35,580 nucleotides of DNA. Source: CAYPEK01 sp964409645 (GTDB lineage Bacteria > UBP15 > UBA6099). Each line of letters begins with the position of its first letter. The stretch's first letter is position 1. The notes beneath the pieces were generated by a model, which made no database searches, was not told the DNA's origin, and was given only the letters and a program-made list of their open reading frames with translations. Position numbers and translations under genes: made by a program. The stretch spans positions 1 through 35,580 of the forward strand of contig CAYPEK010000038.1 of NCBI GenBank assembly GCA_964409645.1, read 5' to 3'. Positions 1 to 8,103 of the stretch are shown here, piece after piece.

Positions 1-488
1 GCGATCTCGGAGACAATCTCGATTGGACACCGTACTACATCGTAAGCAAAGACATTTCAGGCAAACTACCATAACTACACGGCCAGAGGGAAGTTAAGGA
101 GGACCTCAAACAGGTTTGCATACGCGAGAAAGCCGGCAAGAAAAAATGGCTCGGCTATATGGGTTGTTTTTCGAAAGATGTTTTCTCGAAACAGAGCGCT
201 CCCAATACAGGCAAAGACTGGAAACAATGCGCACTTGAAGCAGACATCAACCCGGATCAGATAGAAAAATGCCTGAAAGAAGAAGCCAGCACTCTGATTG
301 ATAAAGATATCGCTCTGTCGAACAGCTACGGAGCACAGGGTTCGCCGACCGCAGTTTACAATTGTAACAAGCAAATCGTAGGCGCTATTCCGTACGATCA
401 GGTAAAACCGCAGATATGCAGAATGATCCAAGGCGAAAAGCCTGCAACCTGCAACGCGGCACAACCCGCCGGCGGCAAAGGAAAATAA
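1..488 (+). pseudogene. Thioredoxin-fold (DsbA-like) protein, 3' part, interrupted by an in-frame TAA
   Basis: The reading frame through position 3 runs in from the left edge and encodes a segment ending YYIVSKDISGKLP. It meets TAA at 72-74 and then continues open as LHGQREVKEDLKQVC to the stop at 486-488. As I recall this secreted thioredoxin-like family, a stretch of the form YYIV...LHG.REV.EDL...C is continuous, so the TAA falls inside one domain rather than between two genes. The 3' part keeps the late family pattern: W.KCA-like at about 220, a GSPTAVYN cis-Pro loop at about 340, and a Cys-containing tail. The first ATG after the stop is at 159 and has no convincing ribosome binding site. 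Either this is a nonsense-mutated gene or the TAA is a sequencing error. The CxxC active site would lie outside the window. Family assignment is moderately sure; the broken state depends on that single codon. Confidence 0.6.
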
Positions 489-498
489 TTTTTTCATA

Positions 499-529
499 TC
501 CGCAACGATCAGTTTACATACCTTGCGGA
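499..529 (+). terminator. Possible intrinsic terminator after the thioredoxin-fold gene
   Basis: A 7-bp perfect inverted repeat, TCCGCAA (499-505) with TTGCGGA (523-529), encloses a 17-nt loop and is followed by CTTTTG. It sits 10 nt after the preceding stop codon and about 100 nt before the next gene. The loop is long and the T-run short, so it would be a weak terminator. Confidence 0.35.
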
Positions 530-632
530 CTTTTGAATTTATTAATTATTTTACAAATTAAAGCTGTGCGATAAAATATATTCAGAACCTAAAGTAAGGA
601 AGTCGATACAGACTTAAAAAGGAGCAATCAGG

Positions 633-845
633 ATGGCGCTGACAAAGTCAGATATAAAAGTAATTTATTTGGCAATAAGACTGCTTGAAACTGCTTTACC
701 CTACCCCGACGAAATCGAGGAAATATTGGACACCTGCAAGGGAAAGCTTTCATCAGACGAAATACTTGAACTCGACGACGAAGTTGATGAACTCACCACA
801 TCGGAAGGCATGAAAGAATACGCCTCGAGGATTCTCGGCAAATAG
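633..845 (+). CDS. Small acidic hypothetical protein, 70 aa
   Basis: An AGGAG at about 617-621 lies some 8-10 nt before the ATG, which supports this start. The 70-residue product is rich in Glu and Asp and looks mostly alpha-helical, with no signal peptide, membrane segment or cysteine cluster (one Cys, in DTCKGK). I do not recognise a family. It stands alone between the broken thioredoxin-fold gene and glgC, each more than 70 nt away, so it may have its own promoter. The good ribosome site and coding-like composition make it likely to be real; no function can be given. Confidence 0.65.
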   Translation: MALTKSDIKVIYLAIRLLETALPYPDEIEEILDTCKGKLSSDEILELDDEVDELTTSEGMKEYASRILGK

Positions 846-918
846 TTATCCTGCATTTGCTTTTCATTTATTCGTTTTTTATTTTTAACATCGCAAGAAA
901 CGGTTGCTAATATAAGAA

Positions 919-2214
919 ATGATTAAATCCCTCGCAATGGTGCTCGCCGGTGGTGAAGGTGAACGCCTGCTGGTGCTCACACAACGCAGGGCGAAGCCTG
1001 TCGTCCCATTCGGAGGGATGTACAGAATAATCGATTTCGTACTCAGCAACATCGTAAACTCAGGCATAAGAGATCTCGGTTTACTCATACAGTATCAACC
1101 CGACTCAATGCTCAAACATCTCTCTTTCGCATGGACAGTGGATAGAAATGTCGCCAGACTCGATATCCTGTTCCCACGCAGAGCTCACGAGCCTTATGAA
1201 ACCCCTGCCGACGCCATATACAAAAGGCTCGACTACATACTCGATAAAAACCCGATGTACGTGATAATCGTACCTGGCGATTATGTGTCGCTGATCGACT
1301 ACACAAAAATAGTCGAATTCCACGAGCGTAACGAGGCTGACCTTACCATTGCCGGCACAATAGTCGAAAATGACAAGTCCGACCGTTTTGGCATGATGAC
1401 GGTAAACAAAGATTACGAACTCATTCACTACGTTGAAAAACCGAAAGAAAAAGTCCAGACGCGCTTTGCCTCGATGGGAATATATGTGTTCGCGTTAGAC
1501 GTGCTTGTAAGGCGTCTCGTTGAAGAGGATCGTCTTTCCGGCAAAGACAAGATGAGTTTTACATACGGAATGATTCCCCGCATGATCGGACGTGACAGAG
1601 TGTTCGCATATCCGTTCGAAGGATACTGGCGCGACGTCGGAACGGTGGAGTCGTACTTCGAAGCTAACCTCGAACTCATAAAGATTATGCCGGAGTTGAA
1701 TTTATACGACAGCAGAAACCCGTTGCGGTCGCGCCTCAGATTCGAGCCCCCGGCAAAAGTCTGCGAATACGGTTCAGTCAAAAACTCGATTATCACTCAA
1801 GGATGCCTCATCGACGGCCGTGTTGAGCGGTCAATAATTTTCCCTCACGTCAGGATAGATAAGGGCGCCGAGATATACGACTCTCTCATCATGCCGAATA
1901 ACCACATCGGTTCAGGTACGGTTATCCGGAGGTCGATCCTCGACACTGTTTCGAGGCAGCAGCATATCGAGAACCGACCCAACATCGGATGCAACTGCGT
2001 TATCGGCGGATACGGCGAGGCAAGACCGAATATCGAAAAAAAGGACCTGCTTAACAGCAGCATTACCCTTATCGGCATGGAATCAGAAATACCCGACAAC
2101 ACAATCATAGGAAGAAACTGCGTCATTTACCCAGATGTACGCCACGGCGATTTCAATTCACGTCATCTGATACAAGACGGAGAGTCCATCTATCCCACTA
2201 CGCACAAAATCTGA
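919..2214 (+). CDS. glgC: Glucose-1-phosphate adenylyltransferase
   Basis: This enzyme makes ADP-glucose from glucose-1-phosphate and ATP, the committed step of bacterial glycogen synthesis, in the cytoplasm. The N-terminal nucleotidyltransferase signature is clear: LAGGEGERL (about residues 9-17), LTQRRAKPVVPFGG, then YRIIDFVLSN. Family sequences usually read PLT where this one has VLT, a mild variation. The GlgC-type pattern YWRDVGTVESYFEANLEL occurs near residue 240, followed by a left-handed beta-helix from about 290 to the end (hexapeptide-like repeats such as IDKGAEIYDSLI). The length of 431 aa is usual. The ribosome site before the ATG is weak (TAAGAA). No other glycogen gene adjoins it. 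GlgC is the best fit, though archaeal and bacterial sugar nucleotidyltransferases with a beta-helix can look alike. Confidence 0.9.
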   Translation: MIKSLAMVLAGGEGERLLVLTQRRAKPVVPFGGMYRIIDFVLSNIVNSGIRDLGLLIQYQPDSMLKHLSFAWTVDRNVARLDILFPRRAHEPYETPADAIYKRLDYILDKNPMYVIIVPGDYVSLIDYTKIVEFHERNEADLTIAGTIVENDKSDRFGMMTVNKDYELIHYVEKPKEKVQTRFASMGIYVFALDVLVRRLVEEDRLSGKDKMSFTYGMIPRMIGRDRVFAYPFEGYWRDVGTVESYFEANLELIKIMPELNLYDSRNPLRSRLRFEPPAKVCEYGSVKNSIITQGCLIDGRVERSIIFPHVRIDKGAEIYDSLIMPNNHIGSGTVIRRSILDTVSRQQHIENRPNIGCNCVIGGYGEARPNIEKKDLLNSSITLIGMESEIPDNTIIGRNCVIYPDVRHGDFNSRHLIQDGESIYPTTHKI

Positions 2215-2314
2215 TGCTCTTGCATAATTGCATCAAGTACTTCTGCTTAAACCCTGCAAATTAAGTTGAAATGTAATTTAATTCGTGGATTGCTTCTTAA
2301 TTCATTTATATAAC

Positions 2315-2518
2315 TTATTGAAAATGTTCGTGAAGAATTTCATCTATCGATTCACAGAATTCCTTCAATCCCTCTTCCGGAATGAATATGAAACTTCTTT
2401 TCTCCCCGTTGCTCTCCGTTACCTTCAGAAACTTTCCATTAGGATTTTCTTTAAGGTCCAGAAAGAACGCCTTATTACGCGTGATGATCTTCTTACTATA
2501 TAGAGTAGTCTCCTCCAT
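2315..2518 (-). CDS. PUR-domain (Pur-alpha-like) nucleic-acid-binding protein
   Basis: The 67-residue product has the single PUR-repeat pattern: LYSKKIITRNKAFFLDLKEN, then LKVTESNG, then a strand and a closing helix EFCESIDEILHEHF. Bacterial single-domain PUR proteins (such as Borrelia BpuR and DUF3276 proteins) have the same order: YS-K, FFdvKEN, ltItEs, a hydrophobic strand and a C-terminal helix. They bind single-stranded DNA or RNA as dimers. The ATG at 2518 is chosen because GAGGTG lies 5 nt upstream; a GTG 6 nt earlier has no such site. It is convergent with glgC and separated by about 150 nt from the minus-strand gene behind it, so it is probably transcribed alone. The assignment rests on pattern recognition of a short protein. 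Confidence 0.65.
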   Translation of the reverse strand: MEETTLYSKKIITRNKAFFLDLKENPNGKFLKVTESNGEKRSFIFIPEEGLKEFCESIDEILHEHFQ

Positions 2519-2674
2519 CCTCACACCTCACTGGATATCTTGAAGCCCGATTCACACCACTACACGCCGTTCTTCATCCAAAGTTAAATATAATAAAGCA
2601 ATGAAAGTATGTCAAACTTAAGTGCCTCGTGACACAGGCATTTTAAAATTTATTACTTGATTTTTAAACAAAAG

Positions 2675-3355
2675 CTATTTTCTTGGCGCGATATCCAACA
2701 CCGGCCGGTTTTTCACAATCGAATCACCCGATATTATCCCTCTTAACAGAGAACACGGATAAGCAACCGTTCTAGGACCCACCAGAGTGCCGGGAAATGT
2801 CACTGAATTACATCCAAGTTCCGAGTTGTCACCGATAATTGCGCCCATCTTTCGCAGCCCCGTTGATTCAACTCCTTTGCCGGTGTTGAGCTTCACGGTT
2901 CGCTCGCCCGTGTCGAACTTGAAATTAGCAAGCTTAGTTCCGGCGCCGAGATTGACGTTCTTCCCAAGTATGCTGTCGCCCACATAAGCAAAATGCGCGG
3001 CGTGCGCTCCGTTCAGAAAAATCGAATTCTTAACTTCGGTCGTATGACCAATGATCGCTCCGTCGCCGGCGATCACATTTCCTCTCAGATAAGCCCCCTG
3101 TCTTAAAACACAGTTCTTTCCGATCAAGGCGGGGCCGTGAATCATCACGCCCGGCTCAACAATCGTTCCCTCGCCAATCGCAATATCGTTACCCTCAAAC
3201 CATGCATGAGGGCTAACCTCCCCTTCGACTCTGTAATCTTTGTAAGCCTTCATATACTCTTTTATCCTTCCCAATGCCTCCCAAACTATTTCCACGCCGT
3301 CGAACAAATCTTTATAGCGAAACTCACTCAAATCGAAATAATCGGAAACCACCAT
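2675..3355 (-). CDS. Left-handed beta-helix acyltransferase-like protein (GlmU C-terminal-like)
   Basis: The 226-residue protein opens with a helical segment containing SEFRYKDLFDGVEIVWEAL and then a run of hexapeptide repeats from about residue 60 (AIGEGTIVEPGVMI, LIGKNCVLRQGAYL, IAGDGAIIGHTTEV, ILGKNVNLGAGTKL). Such repeats build a left-handed beta-helix as in the acetyltransferase half of GlmU. There is no nucleotidyltransferase domain in front, so it is a stand-alone LbH protein. In GlmU-like proteins the helix transfers acetyl from acetyl-CoA to an amino sugar; whether this one is catalytic is unknown. GGGGG lies 7-11 nt before the ATG. It ends near the PUR gene and follows the radical SAM gene with a 58-nt gap, possibly in one transcript. 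Confidence 0.75.
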   Translation of the reverse strand: MVVSDYFDLSEFRYKDLFDGVEIVWEALGRIKEYMKAYKDYRVEGEVSPHAWFEGNDIAIGEGTIVEPGVMIHGPALIGKNCVLRQGAYLRGNVIAGDGAIIGHTTEVKNSIFLNGAHAAHFAYVGDSILGKNVNLGAGTKLANFKFDTGERTVKLNTGKGVESTGLRKMGAIIGDNSELGCNSVTFPGTLVGPRTVAYPCSLLRGIISGDSIVKNRPVLDIAPRK

Positions 3356-3413
3356 ATCTCGCCCCCATCAAATTTTTGTTGTCATTTTCACAACGAAGTA
3401 GTTCTTCCGCAAA

Positions 3414-4766
3414 CTAATGCGTAATCTTATTCCACGCATCCAAGTCATTGACCATACGCACTTTAATTTCAGTCAGTTCCTCATCGGTGAAATCCGTAAA
3501 ATTCACCCTTACCTTTTCACCCTGCTCCCCAAGCGATAAAAGATATTCCTCTTCGTCTCCGATCTTTCCCATCCGCATCGCTATCTCATACAACTCCGTT
3601 CCGGGATACGGTGTTGCGAAAAATATCACCTCGGGTTTCAAATTTATCGACTTGCAGAAATCCACAGTCTCTTGTATCGATTCTCTGTTTTCTCCCGGCA
3701 TTCCTACTATGAACGAGCAATCCGCCCATCCAAGATACTTCTGCGTAAGAAGTATCGCATTTTTCGCCTGCTCCACAGTCACCTTCTTCTTCATCAAGTT
3801 GAGCATCCTCTGGCTTCCAGACTCGATACCATACCCGATAAAAACACAGCCCGCCTCTTTCATTCGCACTATCAACGGTTCCGTCATCAGGTTGACTCTG
3901 CCCGCACAGCCCCATTCAATTCCTGCGTTTTCATTTACCATCAAGTCACAGAAATCAAGCACATTTTTTCTGTGTGTTATGAAACAATCGTCCGTGAAAT
4001 GGATATATTGAACGTTATATCTTTCCTTAAGCATCATCACTTCTTCGAAAATATTCGCTGCTGTCCTATACCGATATTTTGCTCCCATGAAATCGTGATA
4101 ACAGAAAGTACATTGGAACATACACCCGCGGCTCGATATCACATTCATCGAGTTGCGTGCTTCCCCATCCGTAGCGCCGCCGTCTATCCATTTATTCAGA
4201 TTCACTGCTCCAATAGGATTCTTCGCATATTCATTGATCGGAAAAGCGTCCCACTTCGGAAAAGGAATCGTATTAATATCCATAATCACCGGCCTGTTCG
4301 GATTAGCAACGTAACCGCCGTCGCTTCCTCTCCACCAAATACCGCTAATCGAAGATAAATCGCCGCCTTTCTCAAGCGTCCCGACCAACTCTGGCACCGT
4401 AATCTCGCCTTCCCCGATACATAGAAAGTCCGCCTTCGTCTTTTCCATCATAACCTTCGGCGCGGAAGTTGCACTGCTTCCACCGGCCATGACCGGCCTG
4501 TCCGGATGTTTCTCCTTAAGCTTTGCAATAATACTCTTCAACTCGGAATAAATAGTTATAATCCCACCCACTCCGGCCATATCATAGTCCGATTTCTCTA
4601 TGTACTCATCGAACTCCGCATCTGTGGGCCGGACCACGTTCATATCATATACAACCACTTCATGGCCGTCTCTTATAAGCATCTCCGCAAGATAGCCGAG
4701 CCCTGATGGAAAACAGTTCGGTTTCGCCCATTCCCTTATGACCGGATTAATCAGCAGTATTTTCAT
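3414..4766 (-). CDS. B12-binding-domain radical SAM protein
   Basis: The protein begins MKILLINP, then carries a Rossmann-like B12-binding-type domain (PSGLGYLAEMLIRDGHEV, residues 20-37; GGIITIY; MAGGSSAT). From about residue 205 it has a radical SAM domain with the CxxxCxxC cluster motif C215-MFQ-C219-TF-C222, preceded by SSRG. Downstream elements fit the family: DDCF, WGCAGRVN and GYGIESGSQRML. Proteins of this type use a 4Fe-4S cluster and S-adenosylmethionine for radical chemistry; the substrate (lipid, tetrapyrrole, methyl transfer and others) cannot be read from sequence. A DxHxxG cobalamin-ligand motif is not evident, so bound B12 may be base-on, altered or absent. I prefer the internal ATG over the GTG at 4778 because it begins the conserved domain cleanly. 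No clear ribosome site supports either start. Confidence 0.85.
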   Translation of the reverse strand: MKILLINPVIREWAKPNCFPSGLGYLAEMLIRDGHEVVVYDMNVVRPTDAEFDEYIEKSDYDMAGVGGIITIYSELKSIIAKLKEKHPDRPVMAGGSSATSAPKVMMEKTKADFLCIGEGEITVPELVGTLEKGGDLSSISGIWWRGSDGGYVANPNRPVIMDINTIPFPKWDAFPINEYAKNPIGAVNLNKWIDGGATDGEARNSMNVISSRGCMFQCTFCYHDFMGAKYRYRTAANIFEEVMMLKERYNVQYIHFTDDCFITHRKNVLDFCDLMVNENAGIEWGCAGRVNLMTEPLIVRMKEAGCVFIGYGIESGSQRMLNLMKKKVTVEQAKNAILLTQKYLGWADCSFIVGMPGENRESIQETVDFCKSINLKPEVIFFATPYPGTELYEIAMRMGKIGDEEEYLLSLGEQGEKVRVNFTDFTDEELTEIKVRMVNDLDAWNKITH

Positions 4767-4868
4767 CAGCATCCACACTTCGCATTTTTACAAATTATAT
4801 ATCCGTCTCAACCGGACGAAAACACGTAAACAAATCATTATCGGGGAATTTCAGCTTTTTGAAACGTA

Positions 4869-6206
4869 CTATGGATTGGTCACAGGGCCTTTCTGACCGA
4901 TAAATACATCTTTCAGCCTGATAATCCCTATCAGGCGATCCTGTTTATCCACAACGGGAACAGCCCTGAACAGATACTTCTTAAACAACTCCACAACATC
5001 CTCTTTCTTATCTTCAGGCTCGATCGTAATTACATTCTTCACCATAACATCCTTCAGCTTTGCCACCGGCTCCGACTGTATCAGCTCCCTTATGTCCAAC
5101 ACGCCCTTTAGAACGCCCTCCGCATCTGTTACATACGTGTACATGATAACCGCGCGGTCAATCGCCTCCTGCCGGTACCTTGCGAGAGCCTCAGCGACCG
5201 TGATTTCTTCCTCGAATGCCACATACGTCCGCGACACGATGGACGAAACCGTTTCTTCGCGCTGGCTTAGAATATTTCTCACCTTTTTCGACTTCTCAGG
5301 GTCGAGCAGATCGATGAATCTATCGCTTTCTTCGCCCGGTAAAATCGAAAAAAGATCCGCCAACTGTGCCGATGTCATTGACTTAAAAATCTCTTTCATC
5401 TTATCGTTTCTGACGGATTTTATCAGCTCGCGCTGAATGCGAGGTTCGATCTCCTCGAGCGTATCGGCAGCCTTCTCGGTATCGAGCGAATCGAAAATCT
5501 CCATCCGTTCCTTATGCCCAAGTTCCTCGATAATATCCGCGAGGTCCGCCGGGTGGATGTCCTTCATCCTTTCCCTCTGAACATTCAATCTCAACTGACC
5601 TTTGAATCGCCCCAAATCACTCGGCACGTGCACGTAATTCCACGGTACGAGGTCCGGCGACTCTTTTTTGCCATACAGCCATTTATTTAGGAAGCCGAGC
5701 TTCATCCGCCTGAGAAGTCCCGACTGGCTTGCGTCCACATGCGTCAGGTATAGCTTACCTTCCGCGCTTACAAGCTGAAGATCGAAAACCACCTCAACTT
5801 CGCGGTCTTCCATGTCGATTATTTTTTTATCAAGAATCATGTCGCGGACAAGAATCAAATCACCGATGTCACCCGTCACTGCAAAACGTTCCAGATTTTC
5901 ATTTATCTCGATCACAGTCTGCCGCTCATTTATCTCCGCCACATTGTTCCATGGTATCAGTAAATCCGGATGCCCCCATTTGCGCTCAACCACCACATTG
6001 CTTATCTCGGGATACTGCCCTCCGTTGATTTTTATCACTATATCCTTCAGCGTGCCGACTTTGAATCCACTTTTCAGCAGAACCGGTTTCCGCACGATCT
6101 CGCTAAGGAAAAACACCGTCACGCCCTCCGGCAGAATCATGGCACCGTTTTTATCCTGCTTGATCCCGCCGAATATTTTCCCTTTTGTTTTTTCGGAGTT
6201 GCTCAT
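4869..6206 (-). CDS. PRC-barrel / MgtE N-domain / CBS-pair protein (soluble MgtE-like regulator)
   Basis: This 445-residue protein has the cytosolic half of an MgtE magnesium channel without the membrane half. Two PRC-barrel-like segments come first (GFKVGTLKDIVIKI near 45 and DMEDREVEVVFDLQLVSAEG near 135). An MgtE_N helical superhelix follows (HPADLADIIEELGHKERMEIFDSLD, with further repeats to about 305). A CBS pair comes last (VAEALARYRQEAIDRAVIMYTYVTDAEGVLKGVL and VKNVITIEPEDKK...RAVPVVDKQDRLIGII). In MgtE the N and CBS domains bind Mg2+ and close the pore; CBS domains elsewhere bind adenosine nucleotides. Its ATG overlaps the stop of the upstream 63-aa membrane gene as ATGA, and an Nramp-like transporter lies before that, so it probably senses Mg2+ or another divalent ion for that transporter. 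The gating role is inference. Confidence 0.85.
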   Translation of the reverse strand: MSNSEKTKGKIFGGIKQDKNGAMILPEGVTVFFLSEIVRKPVLLKSGFKVGTLKDIVIKINGGQYPEISNVVVERKWGHPDLLIPWNNVAEINERQTVIEINENLERFAVTGDIGDLILVRDMILDKKIIDMEDREVEVVFDLQLVSAEGKLYLTHVDASQSGLLRRMKLGFLNKWLYGKKESPDLVPWNYVHVPSDLGRFKGQLRLNVQRERMKDIHPADLADIIEELGHKERMEIFDSLDTEKAADTLEEIEPRIQRELIKSVRNDKMKEIFKSMTSAQLADLFSILPGEESDRFIDLLDPEKSKKVRNILSQREETVSSIVSRTYVAFEEEITVAEALARYRQEAIDRAVIMYTYVTDAEGVLKGVLDIRELIQSEPVAKLKDVMVKNVITIEPEDKKEDVVELFKKYLFRAVPVVDKQDRLIGIIRLKDVFIGQKGPVTNP

Positions 6207-6394
6207 AGCCCGCCTCCAGTTAATATCTGCGCGAACTTCACAATAAGTAAGCCGATCATTACTGTCACATACACAAAAACCGCAGCAAGCAAAACCCTCT
6301 TTCCGGGTGTGAGCACTATCGTCCCGCGACGGAATCGCGAGTTGATCTCGCTCAATTTCCCCATGTGTAGTAATCTGTTAAGCAGCTTCAGCAT
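6203..6394 (-). CDS. Small single-pass membrane protein in the Nramp/MgtE-N cassette
   Basis: A 63-residue protein with a basic amphipathic N-terminus and one membrane span (VLLAAVFVYVTVMIGLLIV, about residues 34-52). Its start lies 12 nt after the stop of the Nramp-like gene and its stop overlaps the start of the PRC/MgtE_N/CBS gene in an ATGA, so it is translationally coupled on both sides. That packing is the main evidence that it is real. It may be an accessory or anchoring subunit bridging the transporter and the soluble CBS protein. I do not recognise a family. Confidence 0.65.
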   Translation of the reverse strand: MLKLLNRLLHMGKLSEINSRFRRGTIVLTPGKRVLLAAVFVYVTVMIGLLIVKFAQILTGGGL

Positions 6395-6406
6395 CAGTAC
6401 AAGGTC

Positions 6407-7693
6407 TCACTTTCCGCCAAGCAGTTTAGGAAACAGCACGAGAACATTATAAGCCGTAGATAACACAATCAGCACCGCCGCGTTCACTCCGTTCACCCAA
6501 TTATCCGTGCGGCTGTTCACCCATCTTCCGGCGGTGTTTTTGTCATTAAGTAATAACATCAGGAACAACATGCAGACCGGCATCAGTGTAGTCGCCACGA
6601 CCTGAACGAAGAGAACAATCAGCACTAAAATGCTTTTTTTGGCGATCAAAACAACCGAGCCGGAGGTTACCAGTATCATTATGTACATCAGATAAAACCA
6701 CGGTGCTTCGCGAATCTTCTCGTTCAGTGAATGCGCCCAACCGAACACCTCCCCGAACGACCATGTGCTCGCGAGCGAAATACAGATCGTGCCGAGGAGG
6801 CCCGCCGTCATCAGTCCGATCGCGAGACATGTCCCGATCACCGGGTTGTCGTGAGCAATGATCCATCTCGCCGCCGCATCCGCGCTCGCTATCTGCGCGT
6901 GCGGATACATCAATTTTGCCGTCAGTATGACAATAAAGATCGCGACAAGAGACGTCAGGCACGCACCAACAAATGTTTCGAGTCGCGACCACGGAATTTC
7001 CCTCTCAAGCACCCCTTTGTCCACCACCGCGCTCTGTTGGAAAAATATCTGCCACGGACATACCGTCGTTCCGATATTCGCCATGATAAACAACAACAAG
7101 CCGCTTGTCAGTCGTCCGCCGGGGATATTCGGTATCATCCCTTCTCTTAATATGTCGCTCACTTTCGGATGCGCCATGATCGCCGCCGGAATGTATATCA
7201 GATTCAGCGCGCAGAACAAAAGAGACAACTTCTCCCACGTCCAGTATCGGCCGCTGATGACCAGCGCCGTCATCACAACAATCACGATAGCAACCGAAAC
7301 CCACGATGGAATCCGGAATATGCTCATCGCCGCCGATATGCCGATAAACTCCGTAACGAGTGTCAGCCAGCACGAAATCATTAGAGTAATAAGAGTGAAC
7401 CATCCCCACCGGGCGCCGAACCCGTTGAAAATCGCCTCTGCGAACCCCTTCTTCGTAACCACACCGAGCCGCATTGTCATTTCCTGAACGAAATACGTTA
7501 TGGGGACGAGAAGAACCAGCATCCAGATAAACGAGTACCTGAATTTCGCGCCTGTTGCGGCATAAGTCGTAATACCACCCGCGTCGTTATCCGCAACAAG
7601 CACAAGCACGCCCGGCCCGAGCACGACCATAAACGTGCGTAGCATCCTAATCAGGCGACGGTAGGCATAAAATGTTCGGGCAGAGAACTTCAT
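6407..7693 (-). CDS. Nramp-related divalent-metal transporter with altered metal-site motifs
   Basis: A 428-residue polytopic protein with about 11 hydrophobic segments and the SLC11/Nramp layout. The first segment carries VLVADNDAGGITTYAATGA (DNDAGG at residues 35-40) where classical Nramps have DPGN. The sixth segment reads ANIGTTVCPWQ (C212, P213, W214) where Mn2+/Fe2+ transporters have a Met-Pro-His motif. The loss of the selectivity Met and the His argues against ordinary Mn/Fe uptake and recalls Nramp-related Mg2+ transporters, which also depart from the canonical site. It leads a three-gene cassette with a tiny membrane protein and an MgtE-N/CBS protein, which favours Mg2+ or another hard divalent ion. 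The ribosome site (GTGAG, about 4 nt before ATG) is weak. Substrate is inferred. Confidence 0.85.
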   Translation of the reverse strand: MKFSARTFYAYRRLIRMLRTFMVVLGPGVLVLVADNDAGGITTYAATGAKFRYSFIWMLVLLVPITYFVQEMTMRLGVVTKKGFAEAIFNGFGARWGWFTLITLMISCWLTLVTEFIGISAAMSIFRIPSWVSVAIVIVVMTALVISGRYWTWEKLSLLFCALNLIYIPAAIMAHPKVSDILREGMIPNIPGGRLTSGLLLFIMANIGTTVCPWQIFFQQSAVVDKGVLEREIPWSRLETFVGACLTSLVAIFIVILTAKLMYPHAQIASADAAARWIIAHDNPVIGTCLAIGLMTAGLLGTICISLASTWSFGEVFGWAHSLNEKIREAPWFYLMYIMILVTSGSVVLIAKKSILVLIVLFVQVVATTLMPVCMLFLMLLLNDKNTAGRWVNSRTDNWVNGVNAAVLIVLSTAYNVLVLFPKLLGGK

Positions 7694-7815
7694 TACATCT
7701 CACGACGGTTCGTCAATCCGCTTTGACTGCGAACGAACATGAATGCAATAGCATTTGTCGAAAAACAACAGGCATTGAGATATCGCATTCCTGCTCCGGA
7801 GAGCGATTCTCATGT

Positions 7816-7830
7816 GTGCTCATTGAGCAC
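7816..7830. repeat. Perfect palindrome in the leader of the Nramp-type cassette
   Basis: GTGCTCA-T-TGAGCAC reads the same on both strands. It lies about 125 nt before the minus-strand Nramp start and could form a short RNA hairpin or bind a dimeric regulator. No T-run follows on the minus strand, so it is not a terminator. The rest of 7694-8103, a stretch of about 410 nt without a firm gene, holds only this and the short ORF at 7870-7947. I looked for an M-box or yybP-ykoY riboswitch core and did not see one. Confidence 0.4.
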
Positions 7831-7869
7831 CCGCCAAAATATATAGGCCTTATAATGGAGTTTCTTTGG

Positions 7870-7947
7870 TCACATTTCGAGGGAAGTGTAACCGAAGGAA
7901 CTACTACATGGCCCCGGTGGGTCGTCACTAAGCACTTCATGTTCCAT
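7870..7947 (-). CDS. Candidate 25-aa leader ORF upstream of the Nramp-type cassette
   Basis: A strong Shine-Dalgarno sequence (GGGAGGTG) sits 6 nt before an ATG at 7947 that opens only 25 codons (MEHEVLSDDPPGPCSSSFGY followed by TSLEM) before TGA. The ribosome site is among the best in the window, which is odd for a non-gene. A second ATG 7 nt later opens a 75-codon frame, but it is too far from the Shine-Dalgarno and its translation looks random. The ORF ends about 176 nt before the transporter start. It may be a regulatory leader peptide containing a Pro-Pro-Gly-Pro stretch, or a decayed gene start. Confidence 0.25.
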   Translation of the reverse strand: MEHEVLSDDPPGPCSSSFGYTSLEM

Positions 7948-8103
7948 CGTGTTCACCTCCCTGTCCGTTGTAATAAAACCAAACCTTTTCGAATTCTAAA
8001 ACCCATATTTATATCAGTCAATGATTTAAAATAGAAATTATTTATCCATATAGAAAATATTGCTTTAACAACGATTTTTAGAGTTGATTTTTATAAAAAA
8101 CCG

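Noticed and set aside
72..74. TAA as recoded or read-through codon
   Set aside because: TAA is not used for selenocysteine or pyrrolysine and no other gene in the window reads through TAA; mutation or sequence error is simpler.
75..497. 140-codon minus-strand ORF opposite the broken thioredoxin-fold gene
   Set aside because: Its translation has no recognisable domain, while the plus strand keeps family motifs; it is an antisense shadow.
7713..7940. 75-codon minus-strand ORF in the Nramp leader
   Set aside because: Its ATG is too far from the strong ribosome site, which instead fits the 25-codon ORF at 7947, and the translation looks random.
7694..7960. M-box or yybP-ykoY riboswitch before the Nramp-like gene
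   Set aside because: No core motif of either class was found; only a short palindrome and a short ORF are visible.
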